Shown here in pieces: positions 27,313 to 35,408 of a DNA stretch of 64,000 nucleotides (the first letter of the stretch is position 1; the number at the start of each line of letters is the position of its first letter). Source of the DNA: Porticoccus sp964395715 (GTDB taxonomy: Bacteria; Pseudomonadota; Gammaproteobacteria; Pseudomonadales; Porticoccaceae). The stretch covers positions 1-64,000 of the forward strand of contig CAYNAU010000005.1 of NCBI GenBank assembly GCA_964395715.1, given 5' to 3'. Position numbers and translations under genes: made by a program. Under the pieces are notes generated by a model that did not search any database, was not told where the DNA came from, and was given only the letters and a program-made list of their open reading frames with translations.

Positions 27313-28776
27313 ATGACCATACCACTGAATAATCCTGATCTACTGAGAAACCTAGCCCATATTGACGGGCAATGGGTATTCGCCAAAAGTGGCAAGACTT
27401 TCCCTGTCTACAATCCCGCTGATAACACCTTGATCAGTGAAGTGGCCTACTGCGGTGCAGTCGAGGCCGCGCAAATGGTGGCGGCCGCCCACCGCGCCCA
27501 GCAGCAATGGGCAAAAACCACCGCCAAGGAACGCGCTGCTTTTCTACGCGACTGGTTCAACCTGCTGCTGGAAAACCGCGAAGACCTCGCCAGAATCCTA
27601 ACAGCCGAACAGGGCAAACCCCTCACAGAAGCCCGCAATGAAATCAGCTACGGCGCCAATTTTCTGGAGTGGTTCGCCGAGGAGGCCAAGCGCATCTACG
27701 GCGACCTGATTCCCGCCCCGTCCAGCGACAAACGGCTGATGGTGATCAAGCAACCCGTGGGGGTGGTCGCCTGTATCACCCCCTGGAATTTTCCCAGTGC
27801 CATGCTGGCCCGCAAGGTTGCCCCGGCCATTGCCGCGGGTTGTGCCGTGGTCTGTAAACCCGCCAGCGCCACCCCCCTTTCGGCACTGGCTCTTGTCGCC
27901 CTGGCCGAACAGGCCGGCGCGCCTCCGGGGTTGATCAATATTGCCGCCGGCGATACCACCGCTATCGGTGATGAACTGACGACCAACCCGCTGGTACGCA
28001 AGGTGACCTTTACCGGTTCCACCGAGGTGGGCAAACAACTGATGGCGGCCTGTGCCAGCACCGTTAAACGCACCTCCATGGAACTGGGGGGCAATGCACC
28101 CTTTATTGTGTTTGATGATGCAGACCTGGACGCCGCCGTGGCCGGAGCCATGGCCTCGAAATATCGCAATGCCGGGCAAACCTGCGTCTGTGCCAATCGC
28201 ATTCTGGTGCAGGCCGGGGTTTACGATGCCTTTGCGGAAAAACTTCACACCGCCGTTAAAGCACTGCAGATGGGGCCCGGCGATCAGGACGATGTCACCC
28301 TGGGGCCGCTGGTAGATAAAAAAGCCGCGGAAAAAGTCTGTAGCCTGATCGACGATGCCGTCGCCAAAGGCGCCCAGGTGATGACCGGCGGCGGAATGGA
28401 TGCCTTGGGGGGCAGTTTTGTCCAACCCACTATTCTCACCGGGGTGGACAACAGCATGCGGGTGTTTGCCGAGGAAATCTTCGGGCCGGTTGCCCCACTG
28501 TTCAAATTCGATAGCGAGGAAGAGGCTATCCAGATGGCCAACGATACCGAGTTCGGTTTGGCCGCTTATTTCTACTCCCGGGATATCGGGCGTATCTGGC
28601 GGGTGGCCGAACAGCTCGAATACGGCATTGTCGGCATTAACGAAGGCATTATTTCCAATGAAATGGCGCCCTTTGGTGGCGTCAAACACTCCGGCCAGGG
28701 GCGGGAAGGCTCCAAGTATGGCCTCGACGACTATTTGGAAATCAAATACCTCTGCGTCAGCGGTATCGACGCGTAA
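27313..28776 (+). CDS. gabD: NAD(P)-dependent succinate-semialdehyde dehydrogenase
   Basis: 487 residues, the GabD length. It oxidises succinate semialdehyde to succinate. Aldehyde dehydrogenase signatures are present: 'TPWNFPSAMLARKVAPA', the cofactor loop 'FTGSTEVGKQL', the general-base Glu in 'MELGGNAPFIVFDDADLD', and the catalytic Cys291 in 'NAGQTCVCAN'. The second Cys at +2 matches GabD, where the pair can act as a redox switch. No gabT is adjacent, so the 4-carbon source is not clear. The following hydrolase starts 50 bases later and may be co-transcribed. Confidence 0.93.
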   Translation: MTIPLNNPDLLRNLAHIDGQWVFAKSGKTFPVYNPADNTLISEVAYCGAVEAAQMVAAAHRAQQQWAKTTAKERAAFLRDWFNLLLENREDLARILTAEQGKPLTEARNEISYGANFLEWFAEEAKRIYGDLIPAPSSDKRLMVIKQPVGVVACITPWNFPSAMLARKVAPAIAAGCAVVCKPASATPLSALALVALAEQAGAPPGLINIAAGDTTAIGDELTTNPLVRKVTFTGSTEVGKQLMAACASTVKRTSMELGGNAPFIVFDDADLDAAVAGAMASKYRNAGQTCVCANRILVQAGVYDAFAEKLHTAVKALQMGPGDQDDVTLGPLVDKKAAEKVCSLIDDAVAKGAQVMTGGGMDALGGSFVQPTILTGVDNSMRVFAEEIFGPVAPLFKFDSEEEAIQMANDTEFGLAAYFYSRDIGRIWRVAEQLEYGIVGINEGIISNEMAPFGGVKHSGQGREGSKYGLDDYLEIKYLCVSGIDA

Positions 28777-28825
28777 CCGCCCCGCAACGTTATAATCATC
28801 CGCTGCACAACAAGGGCCTTTTACC

Positions 28826-29602
28826 GTGAAGTTGAACTACCAGATCCAGGGTGCCGGAGAACCGGTAATACTGATGCACGGCATGTTCGGTTCCCTCAGC
28901 AATCTCGGGCTGGTGGGCCGGGCACTGATGGACCGCCACCAGGTGATCTCCGTCGACCTGCGCAACCACGGTGAGTCCCCCCATGCCATGGAAATGGATT
29001 ACCCCTGCATGGCCGATGATATTGTCGAATTAATGGAGCATCTCGATATTCCCCAGGCCCACCTGCTGGGGCATTCCATGGGCGGCAAGGTCGGCATGCA
29101 GGTGGCGCTCAACCAACCCGAAAAGGTCGGCAGACTGATCGTGGCAGACATCGCTCCGGTCGACTACAAACCGGATCGCCACGGCGGTGTGCTGGAAGGC
29201 CTGAAATCCCTGGCACAGTCCCGCCCGACTTCCCGCCAGCAGGCCAACGAGTTGCTGGCAGAACATGTGCAGGAAAGCGGCGTACGCGCCTTTCTGTTGA
29301 AAAACCTGGTGCGCGCGGACGACGGCCATTTCGATCTGCGGCTTTACCTGGAAGGCATCCTCGCCAACTATTATGACACCCTGACGCTGGCCCCGACCGG
29401 CACCCCATTCAACGGCCCCACCCTGTTTATCAAGGGTGCCGATTCCGCCTATATTCAGGATAAGCACCGGGAAACGGTGATGCGACTCTTCCCCAACGCC
29501 CAACTGAAAATCATCGCCAATGCCGGCCACTGGCTGCACGCGGAAAAACCCGACACCTTCAACCGCATCGTCACCCAGTTTCTGGCGGGTAATAGCGACT
29601 AG
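28826..29602 (+). CDS. Alpha/beta-hydrolase esterase (YbfF-like)
   Basis: 258 residues, close to E. coli YbfF. Alpha/beta-hydrolase features are the oxyanion motif 'LMHGMFGSLSN', 'VDLRNHGESPH', the nucleophile elbow GHSMGG near residue 80, an Asp in 'IKGADSAY', and the catalytic His in 'NAGHWLHAEKP'. It probably acts on short acyl or acyl-CoA esters. It carries no signal peptide, so it is cytoplasmic. It lies downstream of gabD on the same strand. Confidence 0.9.
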   Translation: MKLNYQIQGAGEPVILMHGMFGSLSNLGLVGRALMDRHQVISVDLRNHGESPHAMEMDYPCMADDIVELMEHLDIPQAHLLGHSMGGKVGMQVALNQPEKVGRLIVADIAPVDYKPDRHGGVLEGLKSLAQSRPTSRQQANELLAEHVQESGVRAFLLKNLVRADDGHFDLRLYLEGILANYYDTLTLAPTGTPFNGPTLFIKGADSAYIQDKHRETVMRLFPNAQLKIIANAGHWLHAEKPDTFNRIVTQFLAGNSD

Positions 29603-29920
29603 GCGCAAGAACCAAAGAAGCATTCTTAAGCATCTGCCAGTTATTCAACTTGCCGATATTGCCCTTTTTCAGAAGCCAGAGGCTTTATAACATCCCTACA
29701 GCCACCCTAACCGATTGATTTTTCTGACGTAGGGATTATATTCAATGGGCCAAAGGATTTGTCTTTCAACACAGGAAGTGGCTTGTTTTGTCTCCAATAG
29801 ATTTCCCATCAAAATCCCTTGAAGCCCTTGCTACTAAAGATATTCAGCCTGATCAGGGCGTTGAGTGTTTCTGTGTTATAAGGCCAAAGTGTTATAAAGA
29901 CGTAGGCTTTTGAATTTACT
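29603..29920. other. Low-GC non-coding stretch before the cassette array
   Basis: About 320 bases, more AT-rich than the flanking core genes. It holds an imperfect inverted repeat, TATAACATCCCTAC (29686-29699) with GTAGGGATTATA (29729-29740), possibly a worn attC, and a direct repeat GTGTTATAA near 29873 and 29889. No gene was found. Confidence 0.4.
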
Positions 29921-29939
29921 GTTATGGGGCTAAAGAGTA

Positions 29940-30305
29940 ATGGAGTACATGCTATATACATTGCTGGCATTACTGAGAGGAATTCTATTCCCGGACTTCA
30001 GTACGTTGACTTCGGTCCTTGTGATCCATGTTCTTGGACCAACGTTATTTGCATGCATCGGCCTATGTTTTGCTCCGAAGCAGCGATTTCGACCTGATTT
30101 GCTGTACTTTAAAAACGCTTTAGGCTTTCTTCTACTGGCAGAAGGAATCGGCCTTGGTGTTTATGCACAAAGTGGCGGCCTACCATACTTATTTGGGGAA
30201 GATTTTACGCCAGCACTGATATTGGCAAGCATGGTCGTTCAAGTAGTGGTGTTCTTTGCTGTAATTTTTGCAGGTTCAAAATTCAAATATGCCCCAGCCC
30301 CATAA
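29940..30305 (+). CDS. Cassette-encoded membrane protein of unknown function (1)
   Basis: 121 residues; I do not recognise the family. About four hydrophobic segments are predicted (roughly residues 3-17, 25-45, 58-75 and 90-112), with a positively charged loop 'APKQRFRPDLLYFKN' between them. A weak purine-rich site (AAAGAG) precedes the ATG; a second in-frame ATG lies 9 bases on. The stop TAA overlaps the CATAAC start of the attC site that follows, a normal arrangement in gene cassettes. Codon use is more AT-rich than in the surrounding core genes. Confidence 0.7.
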   Translation: MEYMLYTLLALLRGILFPDFSTLTSVLVIHVLGPTLFACIGLCFAPKQRFRPDLLYFKNALGFLLLAEGIGLGVYAQSGGLPYLFGEDFTPALILASMVVQVVVFFAVIFAGSKFKYAPAP

Positions 30306-30382
30306 CAAACAGCTCAAGTTCGCCCTACGGGCGGGACGCTTCGCAGCTCCACTGCTACGCGCCCCTTACCTGGGGCGTTATG
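30301..30382 (+). other. attC-like recombination site 1
   Basis: 82 bases bounded by CATAAC (30301-30306) and GTTATG (30377-30382), which pair as R'' and R'. The left end reads TAACAAACAGCTCAAG, and the right end GGGGCGTTATG, both much like the ends of Vibrio-type VCR sites. An internal GCCC-TAC-GGGC hairpin lies near 30322. Confidence 0.75.
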
Positions 30383-30393
30383 TTGAAGGCTAA

Positions 30394-30885
30394 ATGAACC
30401 ATTTAACTCAGACAAGAATTGTAACTTCGGGGCTGATAATGCTTTTTCTTTTCTTTCTAGCTGAGTTTGCCAGCTTATATGGTACAGGCGTTGTACACAA
30501 AATAGTTTTGTCAGTATATGACTACAGTAGTGAGTGTCTAAACAGTGGTGCTGCTGAGGTCTGCGATAAAGCCTTAGCTATTAACCGAAAGGTGGCATCC
30601 GTCTCGTATCTTCTAGTAAATTTTACGCTTTACACGTCTATCATATTCTCAGTTGCAAATTTAGGTTTCAAAAAATACCAGTTTAAAGCAGCAACAGTTT
30701 CTTGCTTGCTGTTGGCAATATTATGGCTGCCTTTTATTAGTCAGTTTTTGGCATCGGCAAGCAGTTTAACTACGTTGATTTATCGGTTATTTACAATCGC
30801 TGTGGGGGTACTTTGCACAATCAAGCTTATCCAACATAACCAACCAAAGCAGGCAAGGACGCCACAAAGTGGCGCCCCTGTTTGA
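30394..30885 (+). CDS. Cassette-encoded membrane protein of unknown function (2)
   Basis: 163 residues; family not recognised. About four membrane segments are expected (near residues 10-30, 68-90, 97-118 and 122-145). Two Cys (SECLNSGAAEVC) in the loop after the first helix could form a disulfide outside the membrane. The ATG follows the preceding attC by only about 10 bases, with GAAGG as ribosome site. The last residues and the TGA are encoded inside the next attC, as often happens in cassettes. Confidence 0.72.
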   Translation: MNHLTQTRIVTSGLIMLFLFFLAEFASLYGTGVVHKIVLSVYDYSSECLNSGAAEVCDKALAINRKVASVSYLLVNFTLYTSIIFSVANLGFKKYQFKAATVSCLLLAILWLPFISQFLASASSLTTLIYRLFTIAVGVLCTIKLIQHNQPKQARTPQSGAPV

Positions 30886-30894
30886 GGCGTTATG
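30835..30894 (+). other. attC-like recombination site 2
   Basis: 60 bases bounded by CATAAC (30835-30840) and GTTATG (30889-30894). Inside, CAAAGCAGG pairs with CCTGTTTG leaving one extra G, the kind of extrahelical base that orients attC recombination. A central stem ACGCCAC-AAA-GTGGCG completes the fold. It is the clearest of the three sites. Confidence 0.82.
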
Positions 30895-30920
30895 TGACCT
30901 AGCCAGGAGCAAGACGATTC

Positions 30921-31124
30921 ATGGAAGAAGCACTTTCGAATCTATCAAGGACGATATACACCGTTATGGGTCTATTCGTACTGTCGAGCATTTTTAGCTA
31001 TATCGTCGTAGGTATGATGTGTAAGCGGGCAGGAATGAAGAGAGATACTATTAAATTTGTTACGAGCTTAGTCATGTTGGTATGTATCTTTGCATCAGTA
31101 ATGGTTGCTCGTAATGTCACATAA
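30921..31124 (+). CDS. Cassette-encoded small membrane protein of unknown function (3)
   Basis: 67 residues; not recognised. Two hydrophobic helices (about residues 11-31 and 44-62) flank a basic loop (CKRAGMKRDTIK), a helical-hairpin layout with both ends probably on the same side. A good AGGAG ribosome site lies 11 bases before the ATG. Its stop TAA is part of the CATAAC that begins attC 3. Small two-helix cassette proteins can be holin-like, toxin-like or accessory proteins; nothing here decides. Confidence 0.7.
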   Translation: MEEALSNLSRTIYTVMGLFVLSSIFSYIVVGMMCKRAGMKRDTIKFVTSLVMLVCIFASVMVARNVT

Positions 31125-31196
31125 CAAGTGCGGGCAGTACGCTCCCTTCGGTCGCCGGACCTCTGAACAGCGCTTCTGCTGCCGTCTGCGTTAAAT
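31120..31196 (+). other. attC-like recombination site 3
   Basis: 77 bases bounded by CATAAC (31120-31125) and GTTAAAT (31190-31196; matches GTTRRRY). CGGGCAG near the left pairs with CTGCCG near the right with one extra G. It marks the right end of the cassette array; rlmJ starts about 110 bases later. Confidence 0.7.
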
Positions 31197-31303
31197 ATTT
31201 TTAAACGACAGCTCAGTAAATTCCCCTTATGATTGCCGCGCTCACAGTAGAGCCGATGATCCCTAAGTATTTTTTCGCCAAACGATATTGTGTGGGTGCC
31301 CCC

Positions 31304-32137
31304 ATGTTGAGTTATCGCCACGGTTTTCATGCGGGCAATTTCGCCGATGTGCTGAAACACATCGTACTGGTGGAATTGCTGGAATATATGACCCGCAAGG
31401 ACAAACCCTTCGAGTACATCGACACCCATGCCGGTGCGGGCATGTATCGCCTCGACACTCCGCAGGCTGGCAAAACGGCGGAGTACCAGGACGGTATCGC
31501 AAGGCTCTCTGCAGAAGACTTTCCACAGCTTCACAATTACCTGTCACTGGTGAACCGGGCCAATGGCGGCAATAGCCTCAACTGCTACCCCGGCTCACCC
31601 TGGCTGGCCCAGCAATACCTGCGGGAAAAAGATCGCGCCTGGCTTTACGAAGCCCACCCAGCGGATTTTGCTGCCCTGCATCAACTGATGGCCTCTGACA
31701 GACATGTTCGTTGCGATTCCGGCGATGGTTTCAACGGCCTGCTGGCCCACCTGCCACCCACTGCCAAACGGGGGCTGGTGCTGATGGACCCGCCCTACGA
31801 AATAAAGAACGATTACCAGAAGGTGGTGGAATTTCTCGTCAAGGCACACCGCAAATTTGCCAGCGGTGTTTACGCCCTGTGGTACCCGGTGGTGGATCGA
31901 TCGCGAATCGACACTCTGGAACGCCAACTGAGCAACAGTGGCATTCGCTCCATCCAGTTATTCGAACTGGCAGTTAAGGCAGACAGCCCCGAGCGGGGGA
32001 TGACCGGGTCGGGCATGATTGTGATCAACCCGCCTTGGACCCTGCTGCCCTGGATGCAGCAACTGCTGCCGGAGCTGCTCAACGCGCTGGGTGAACCGGG
32101 CGGCTTCTATCGCTGTGAGCAGTTGGTCGCAGAATAA
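31304..32137 (+). CDS. rlmJ: 23S rRNA (adenine-2030-N6)-methyltransferase RlmJ
   Basis: 277 residues from the ATG at 31304 (MLSYRHGFHAGNFADVLKHI), close to the 280 of E. coli RlmJ. An in-frame start at 31229 would add 25 unconserved residues. RlmJ methylates A2030 of 23S rRNA. The SAM-binding class I fold shows 'YIDTHAGAGMY' and the amino-methyltransferase motif DPPY ('GLVLMDPPYEIKNDY'). It is convergent with nhaA. Confidence 0.95.
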   Translation: MLSYRHGFHAGNFADVLKHIVLVELLEYMTRKDKPFEYIDTHAGAGMYRLDTPQAGKTAEYQDGIARLSAEDFPQLHNYLSLVNRANGGNSLNCYPGSPWLAQQYLREKDRAWLYEAHPADFAALHQLMASDRHVRCDSGDGFNGLLAHLPPTAKRGLVLMDPPYEIKNDYQKVVEFLVKAHRKFASGVYALWYPVVDRSRIDTLERQLSNSGIRSIQLFELAVKADSPERGMTGSGMIVINPPWTLLPWMQQLLPELLNALGEPGGFYRCEQLVAE

Positions 32138-32160
32138 ACTGTTTATTGCGCACGGCAGAA

Positions 32161-33390
32161 TTAAGAAGCGCTGGCTTCTGACGCATCCGGATTGGAAGCC
32201 CGCAATGCCCGGCGCAACACCAGGTAGCCCACCACCCCGGAAAGCAGGGAACCGACAATAATCCCCAGGCGCTCATCGAACAACCTTCCCACATCCGTGG
32301 GCTCAAACGCCAGGGAGCCGATAAACAGGCTCATGGTAAAGCCGATACCACACAGCGCAGCAGTACCATACAGCGCGGACCAGCTGACTTTTTCAGGCAA
32401 TGCGGTAATACCCAGTTTCACCGCTAGCCAACAGAAGCCGAACACACCGATCTGCTTGCCAACGAAGAGACCCAGTGCAATACCCAGGGGAACCGGGTGC
32501 AGTAACTGCTCCATGCCGACACCGCTGAGGTTGAGACCGGCATTGGCAAAAGCAAACACCGGCAGGACAAAGAAGGCCACCAGCGCATGCAGGTCGTGCT
32601 CCATGATTTTCAGGGGCGATACCCCGGCGGGCGTTCTCAGCGGGATAAATATGGCCATGATCACACCGGCCAATGTGGCGTGAACGCCGGACTTCAACAT
32701 CGCCACCCACATAATAGTGCCGGCAGCGATGTACAGGCTTTTCGATTCCACGTTAAAACGGTTCAGCAGAAACAGTACCGGCAGGCACAGCCCAACCACC
32801 ACCAACGCGGCAAAGGAGATATTGTCCGTGTAGAACATCGCGATAATCAGAATGGCGCCGATATCATCGAAAATGGCCAGTGAAGTGAGGAAAATCTTGA
32901 TAGAGACTGGCACCCGGGAGCCCAGCAGTGACAACACCCCCAGGGCAAAGGCGATATCGGTGGCTGCCGGTATGGCCCAGCCGCGCAACCCGGCCTCGTC
33001 ACCCTGATTGAACAGCAGATAAATCAGCGCGGGCACCGCCATACCACCAATCGCACCCACACCGGGCAGCACAATGTTGCGAACCTCAGCCAACTCACCT
33101 TCGAGTAGCTCGCGTTTGAGCTCCAGGCCCACCAGGAAGAAGAAGATGGCCATCAAGCCGTCGTTCACCCAGAGCAACAGGGGTTTGGAAACAATCAGCT
33201 CGCCGACCTGCACCGCCACCGGCGTGTCGAGTATCAGGTCGTAATAGGTTTGCAGCGGTGAATTGGCACAGATCATGGCGGCCACGGCCGCCAGGATCAA
33301 AACAATACCACCGGATGATTCCAGCCTAAGAAAGCGGGAAAGGACAGATTCCTGACTGTCCACCATCACCTCATTCACATGATTACTCAT
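32161..33390 (-). CDS. nhaA: Na+/H+ antiporter NhaA
   Basis: 409 residues, about 12 membrane helices. It exchanges cytoplasmic Na+ for H+ and supports sodium and pH homeostasis, apt for a marine bacterium. The ion-binding pair Asp-Ile... lies in 'IPAATDIAFALGVLSLLG', and 'LKRELLEGELAE' is the conserved N-terminal loop. An AGGGAG ribosome site precedes the ATG at 33390. No nhaR regulator is adjacent. Confidence 0.96.
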   Translation of the reverse strand: MSNHVNEVMVDSQESVLSRFLRLESSGGIVLILAAVAAMICANSPLQTYYDLILDTPVAVQVGELIVSKPLLLWVNDGLMAIFFFLVGLELKRELLEGELAEVRNIVLPGVGAIGGMAVPALIYLLFNQGDEAGLRGWAIPAATDIAFALGVLSLLGSRVPVSIKIFLTSLAIFDDIGAILIIAMFYTDNISFAALVVVGLCLPVLFLLNRFNVESKSLYIAAGTIMWVAMLKSGVHATLAGVIMAIFIPLRTPAGVSPLKIMEHDLHALVAFFVLPVFAFANAGLNLSGVGMEQLLHPVPLGIALGLFVGKQIGVFGFCWLAVKLGITALPEKVSWSALYGTAALCGIGFTMSLFIGSLAFEPTDVGRLFDERLGIIVGSLLSGVVGYLVLRRALRASNPDASEASAS

Positions 33391-33451
33391 AATGCTCCCT
33401 GTAACAGGATGTTCGCCACTGTCTTTTTACCCCTTCAATTCGGGGTCTCAA

Positions 33452-34012
33452 TCAATTCGCATCAGTCGCCGGGTTTGCCAACACCGGCTGTTGTGTTGGA
33501 TAAATCAGTTGCTGCGTATCAAAACCAAGCTCTTTGGCGCGCTGTACGAATCTCGACAGCAGCGCATCATCAACCTCTGGAGTCCGCGCCAGCAGCCACA
33601 AATAATTCCGGTTATACCCGGAAACAAACGCGTATTGGTAGCCATCGCGATCCAGTTCAAACACCACATATGAACTATAGAACGGACCGAAGAAAGAAAC
33701 CTTGAGGTGCGCCAGCTGTGAGTCACCGGTGAAATAGGCTTTACCCTCGGCAGACTTCCATTGACCTTCCGAAGCATCGTAACCGCGGTTGATTACTCTT
33801 AGACCACCGTCTTCCCTGGGACTGTAGTCAGCCGTCACGTGGGACAGCCCCCGCTCGAAGGAGTGATCCAGACGAGCTATTTCATACCACTGCCCCAGGT
33901 AGGCCTGGCGGTCAAAATTGTCCACCGGCTGAATGCCTTCGGGCATACCCAGGCAGCCGCTCAGAAGCAGCGCCAGCATGAAGACACAAAAGTATTTGGG
34001 GGGAAATTTCAT
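33452..34012 (-). CDS. blc: Outer-membrane lipoprotein lipocalin (Blc)
   Basis: 186 residues. A lipoprotein signal ends in LLSGC (Cys20); Leu at +2 allows outer-membrane sorting. The lipocalin GxW signature is in 'YLGQWYEIARLDHSFERGL', and the barrel strands 'VTADYSPREDGGLRVINRGYD' and 'YNRNYLWLLARTPEV' match bacterial Blc. These proteins bind lysophospholipids or fatty acids and are linked to envelope stress. 61 bases separate it from nhaA downstream; it may share its transcript. Confidence 0.93.
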   Translation of the reverse strand: MKFPPKYFCVFMLALLLSGCLGMPEGIQPVDNFDRQAYLGQWYEIARLDHSFERGLSHVTADYSPREDGGLRVINRGYDASEGQWKSAEGKAYFTGDSQLAHLKVSFFGPFYSSYVVFELDRDGYQYAFVSGYNRNYLWLLARTPEVDDALLSRFVQRAKELGFDTQQLIYPTQQPVLANPATDAN

Positions 34013-34131
34013 CGGGTTACTTTAGCAAACTTGTCACAAGTCTTGCCGGTTTCTCTGGCAGAAAGAATGGCGGTTAACAAGAAAGCTGATCAGGCAGTTT
34101 CTGGCTTAAAAATGAAGCTTGTACTGCACAA

Positions 34132-34557
34132 CTACTGATAAACCACATCAGAATACATGGGGGCCAGGCGCCCCAGTAGTGCATTGCGTGCCGCAATGGG
34201 AATGTCTTCTTCCTGCATGGCATGAATCAGGTGCTGGACCAGCGCATCAAATTCCGCGCCGCTGATATTGAAACCTTTGTGGCTGTTACGCATGGTGTCG
34301 CCGGTATATTCACAAGGGCCATCACTGACGACACACAACTTGTCGATCAATCCCTGGCGAAACAAACTGATATCCGTATCCCGAAAATGGCGGGCAATGG
34401 GTTTATCCTGAGCCATTTTCTGCAACAGGTTATCGACGATGGCCGTCACCCCGGCGTCGCCTCCCAGCCTGTCATACAGCGCGGGCTGACTGGTTTGACT
34501 GGCACAGCCTGCAAGGCTAATCGCCCCGACGAGAATCACGGCCTGGAGCATCTTCAT
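34132..34557 (-). CDS. Exported group 1 truncated hemoglobin lipoprotein
   Basis: 141 residues. The N-terminus MKMLQAVILVGAISLAGC is a clean lipoprotein signal (Cys18, Ala at +2, so outer membrane expected). The rest is a 2-on-2 globin of the bacterial/TrHbN group: 'LYDRLGGDAGVTAIVDNLL', 'FRDTDISLFRQGLIDKL', and 'MRNSHKGFNISGAEFDAL' with the proximal heme His near residue 91. Most truncated globins are cytoplasmic; an envelope-anchored form would meet NO, O2 or peroxide outside the cytoplasm. It overlaps the DUF3034 gene by 4 bases and ends a four-gene run with an EAL protein and a cupredoxin. Confidence 0.88.
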   Translation of the reverse strand: MKMLQAVILVGAISLAGCASQTSQPALYDRLGGDAGVTAIVDNLLQKMAQDKPIARHFRDTDISLFRQGLIDKLCVVSDGPCEYTGDTMRNSHKGFNISGAEFDALVQHLIHAMQEEDIPIAARNALLGRLAPMYSDVVYQ

Positions 34558-35408
34558 AACGCTGCCTCAAAAGACAAGTACCAGCCTTTCTGGTTGTCCA
34601 ACCCGGCTATGCTGCCGAGATCCGCATAGGCCAGCACCACGGAGAGATTTTTATTGGCAAACCAGCCGATAAAGAAATCCTGCCAGTCGTCCTCACCGGC
34701 AAAATCCAGTTCATCGGGCTTTTCCCGGTAGTCCATACCCAGTACCAGGTTATCCGTGAGCAGCAGTGCAACAGCGACTTCATTCATCAGTTCATACTGG
34801 TTGTTATCCGCACTGCCAAACCCCAACAGTCCACCCTGGTTGGCTTTGGTCGCTCGCAATGTGCCGTTGACTAATACATTGCGCCCGAGAAAGGCATCAA
34901 AAAACACCTTGCTGGCAGCAACGTAGTAATCGATACCACTGTCATCCCTGGCTCCGACCGCCTCCGGCAGGAAGAAATCATCGACAACTTTATACTGCGC
35001 CCCAACGGAAATTTGCGGCATTCGGGTGTAGAGCAGCTCTCCCGCTACTTTGTATTTGATACCGTAAATGTCCTGCTCAAGGTAACCGCCGATGGTATCC
35101 AGCTTCAGCCTTTGTCGGGCGTATGAGAGCTCAATGCGGTTATCGTAAGAGACCGACGCACCGATCACTTTCAGGGTGTAATCATCCACAAACACCCCTG
35201 TCGCCACTGCTGTGGCCGACCACTCATCACTGCTGCCGTATCCGTTAATGATCGCCCAGGGAACAACCCCGCCTCCGGCACTGCCTTCAATACTGGTGGC
35301 ACCCCCGGTAGCCGTCACCCTGCTGCCATCGGCCATGACCCACTCTGCATTCAACAGTAACACCAGTCCTAACAAGCAGATGGCATTGGCTCTAAGTGAT
35401 CGATTCAT
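34554..35408 (-). CDS. DUF3034-family outer-membrane beta-barrel protein
   Basis: 284 residues with a signal peptide (cleavage near AEWVMA|DGS). The DUF3034-type opening is 'VTATGGATSIEGSAGGGVVPWAIINGYG'-like in two segments; alternating hydrophobic strands ending in an aromatic/Leu residue (final 'SFEAAL') point to an outer-membrane barrel. Its function is unknown in the family. It overlaps the upstream GGDEF/EAL gene by 17 bases and the downstream globin gene by 4, so all three are probably translated from one mRNA. Confidence 0.8.
   Translation of the reverse strand: MNRSLRANAICLLGLVLLLNAEWVMADGSRVTATGGATSIEGSAGGGVVPWAIINGYGSSDEWSATAVATGVFVDDYTLKVIGASVSYDNRIELSYARQRLKLDTIGGYLEQDIYGIKYKVAGELLYTRMPQISVGAQYKVVDDFFLPEAVGARDDSGIDYYVAASKVFFDAFLGRNVLVNGTLRATKANQGGLLGFGSADNNQYELMNEVAVALLLTDNLVLGMDYREKPDELDFAGEDDWQDFFIGWFANKNLSVVLAYADLGSIAGLDNQKGWYLSFEAAL

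Larger units (their letters stand above)
29921..31196 (+). mobile_element. Integron gene-cassette array without integrase in view (CALIN-like)
   Basis: Three short genes on one strand are each followed closely by an attC-like site that starts CATAAC and ends GTTATG or GTTAAAT. The DNA is visibly richer in A and T than the flanking core genes. No intI gene occurs in the window, so this is either the distal part of an integron or a cluster of attC sites lacking an integrase. The left boundary is uncertain; a GTTATGG at 29921 fits a cassette junction. Confidence 0.75.

Noticed and set aside
31229..31303. Longer N-terminus for RlmJ
   Set aside because: The 25 extra residues are not conserved and extend back to the attC region; the ATG at 31304 gives the family length.
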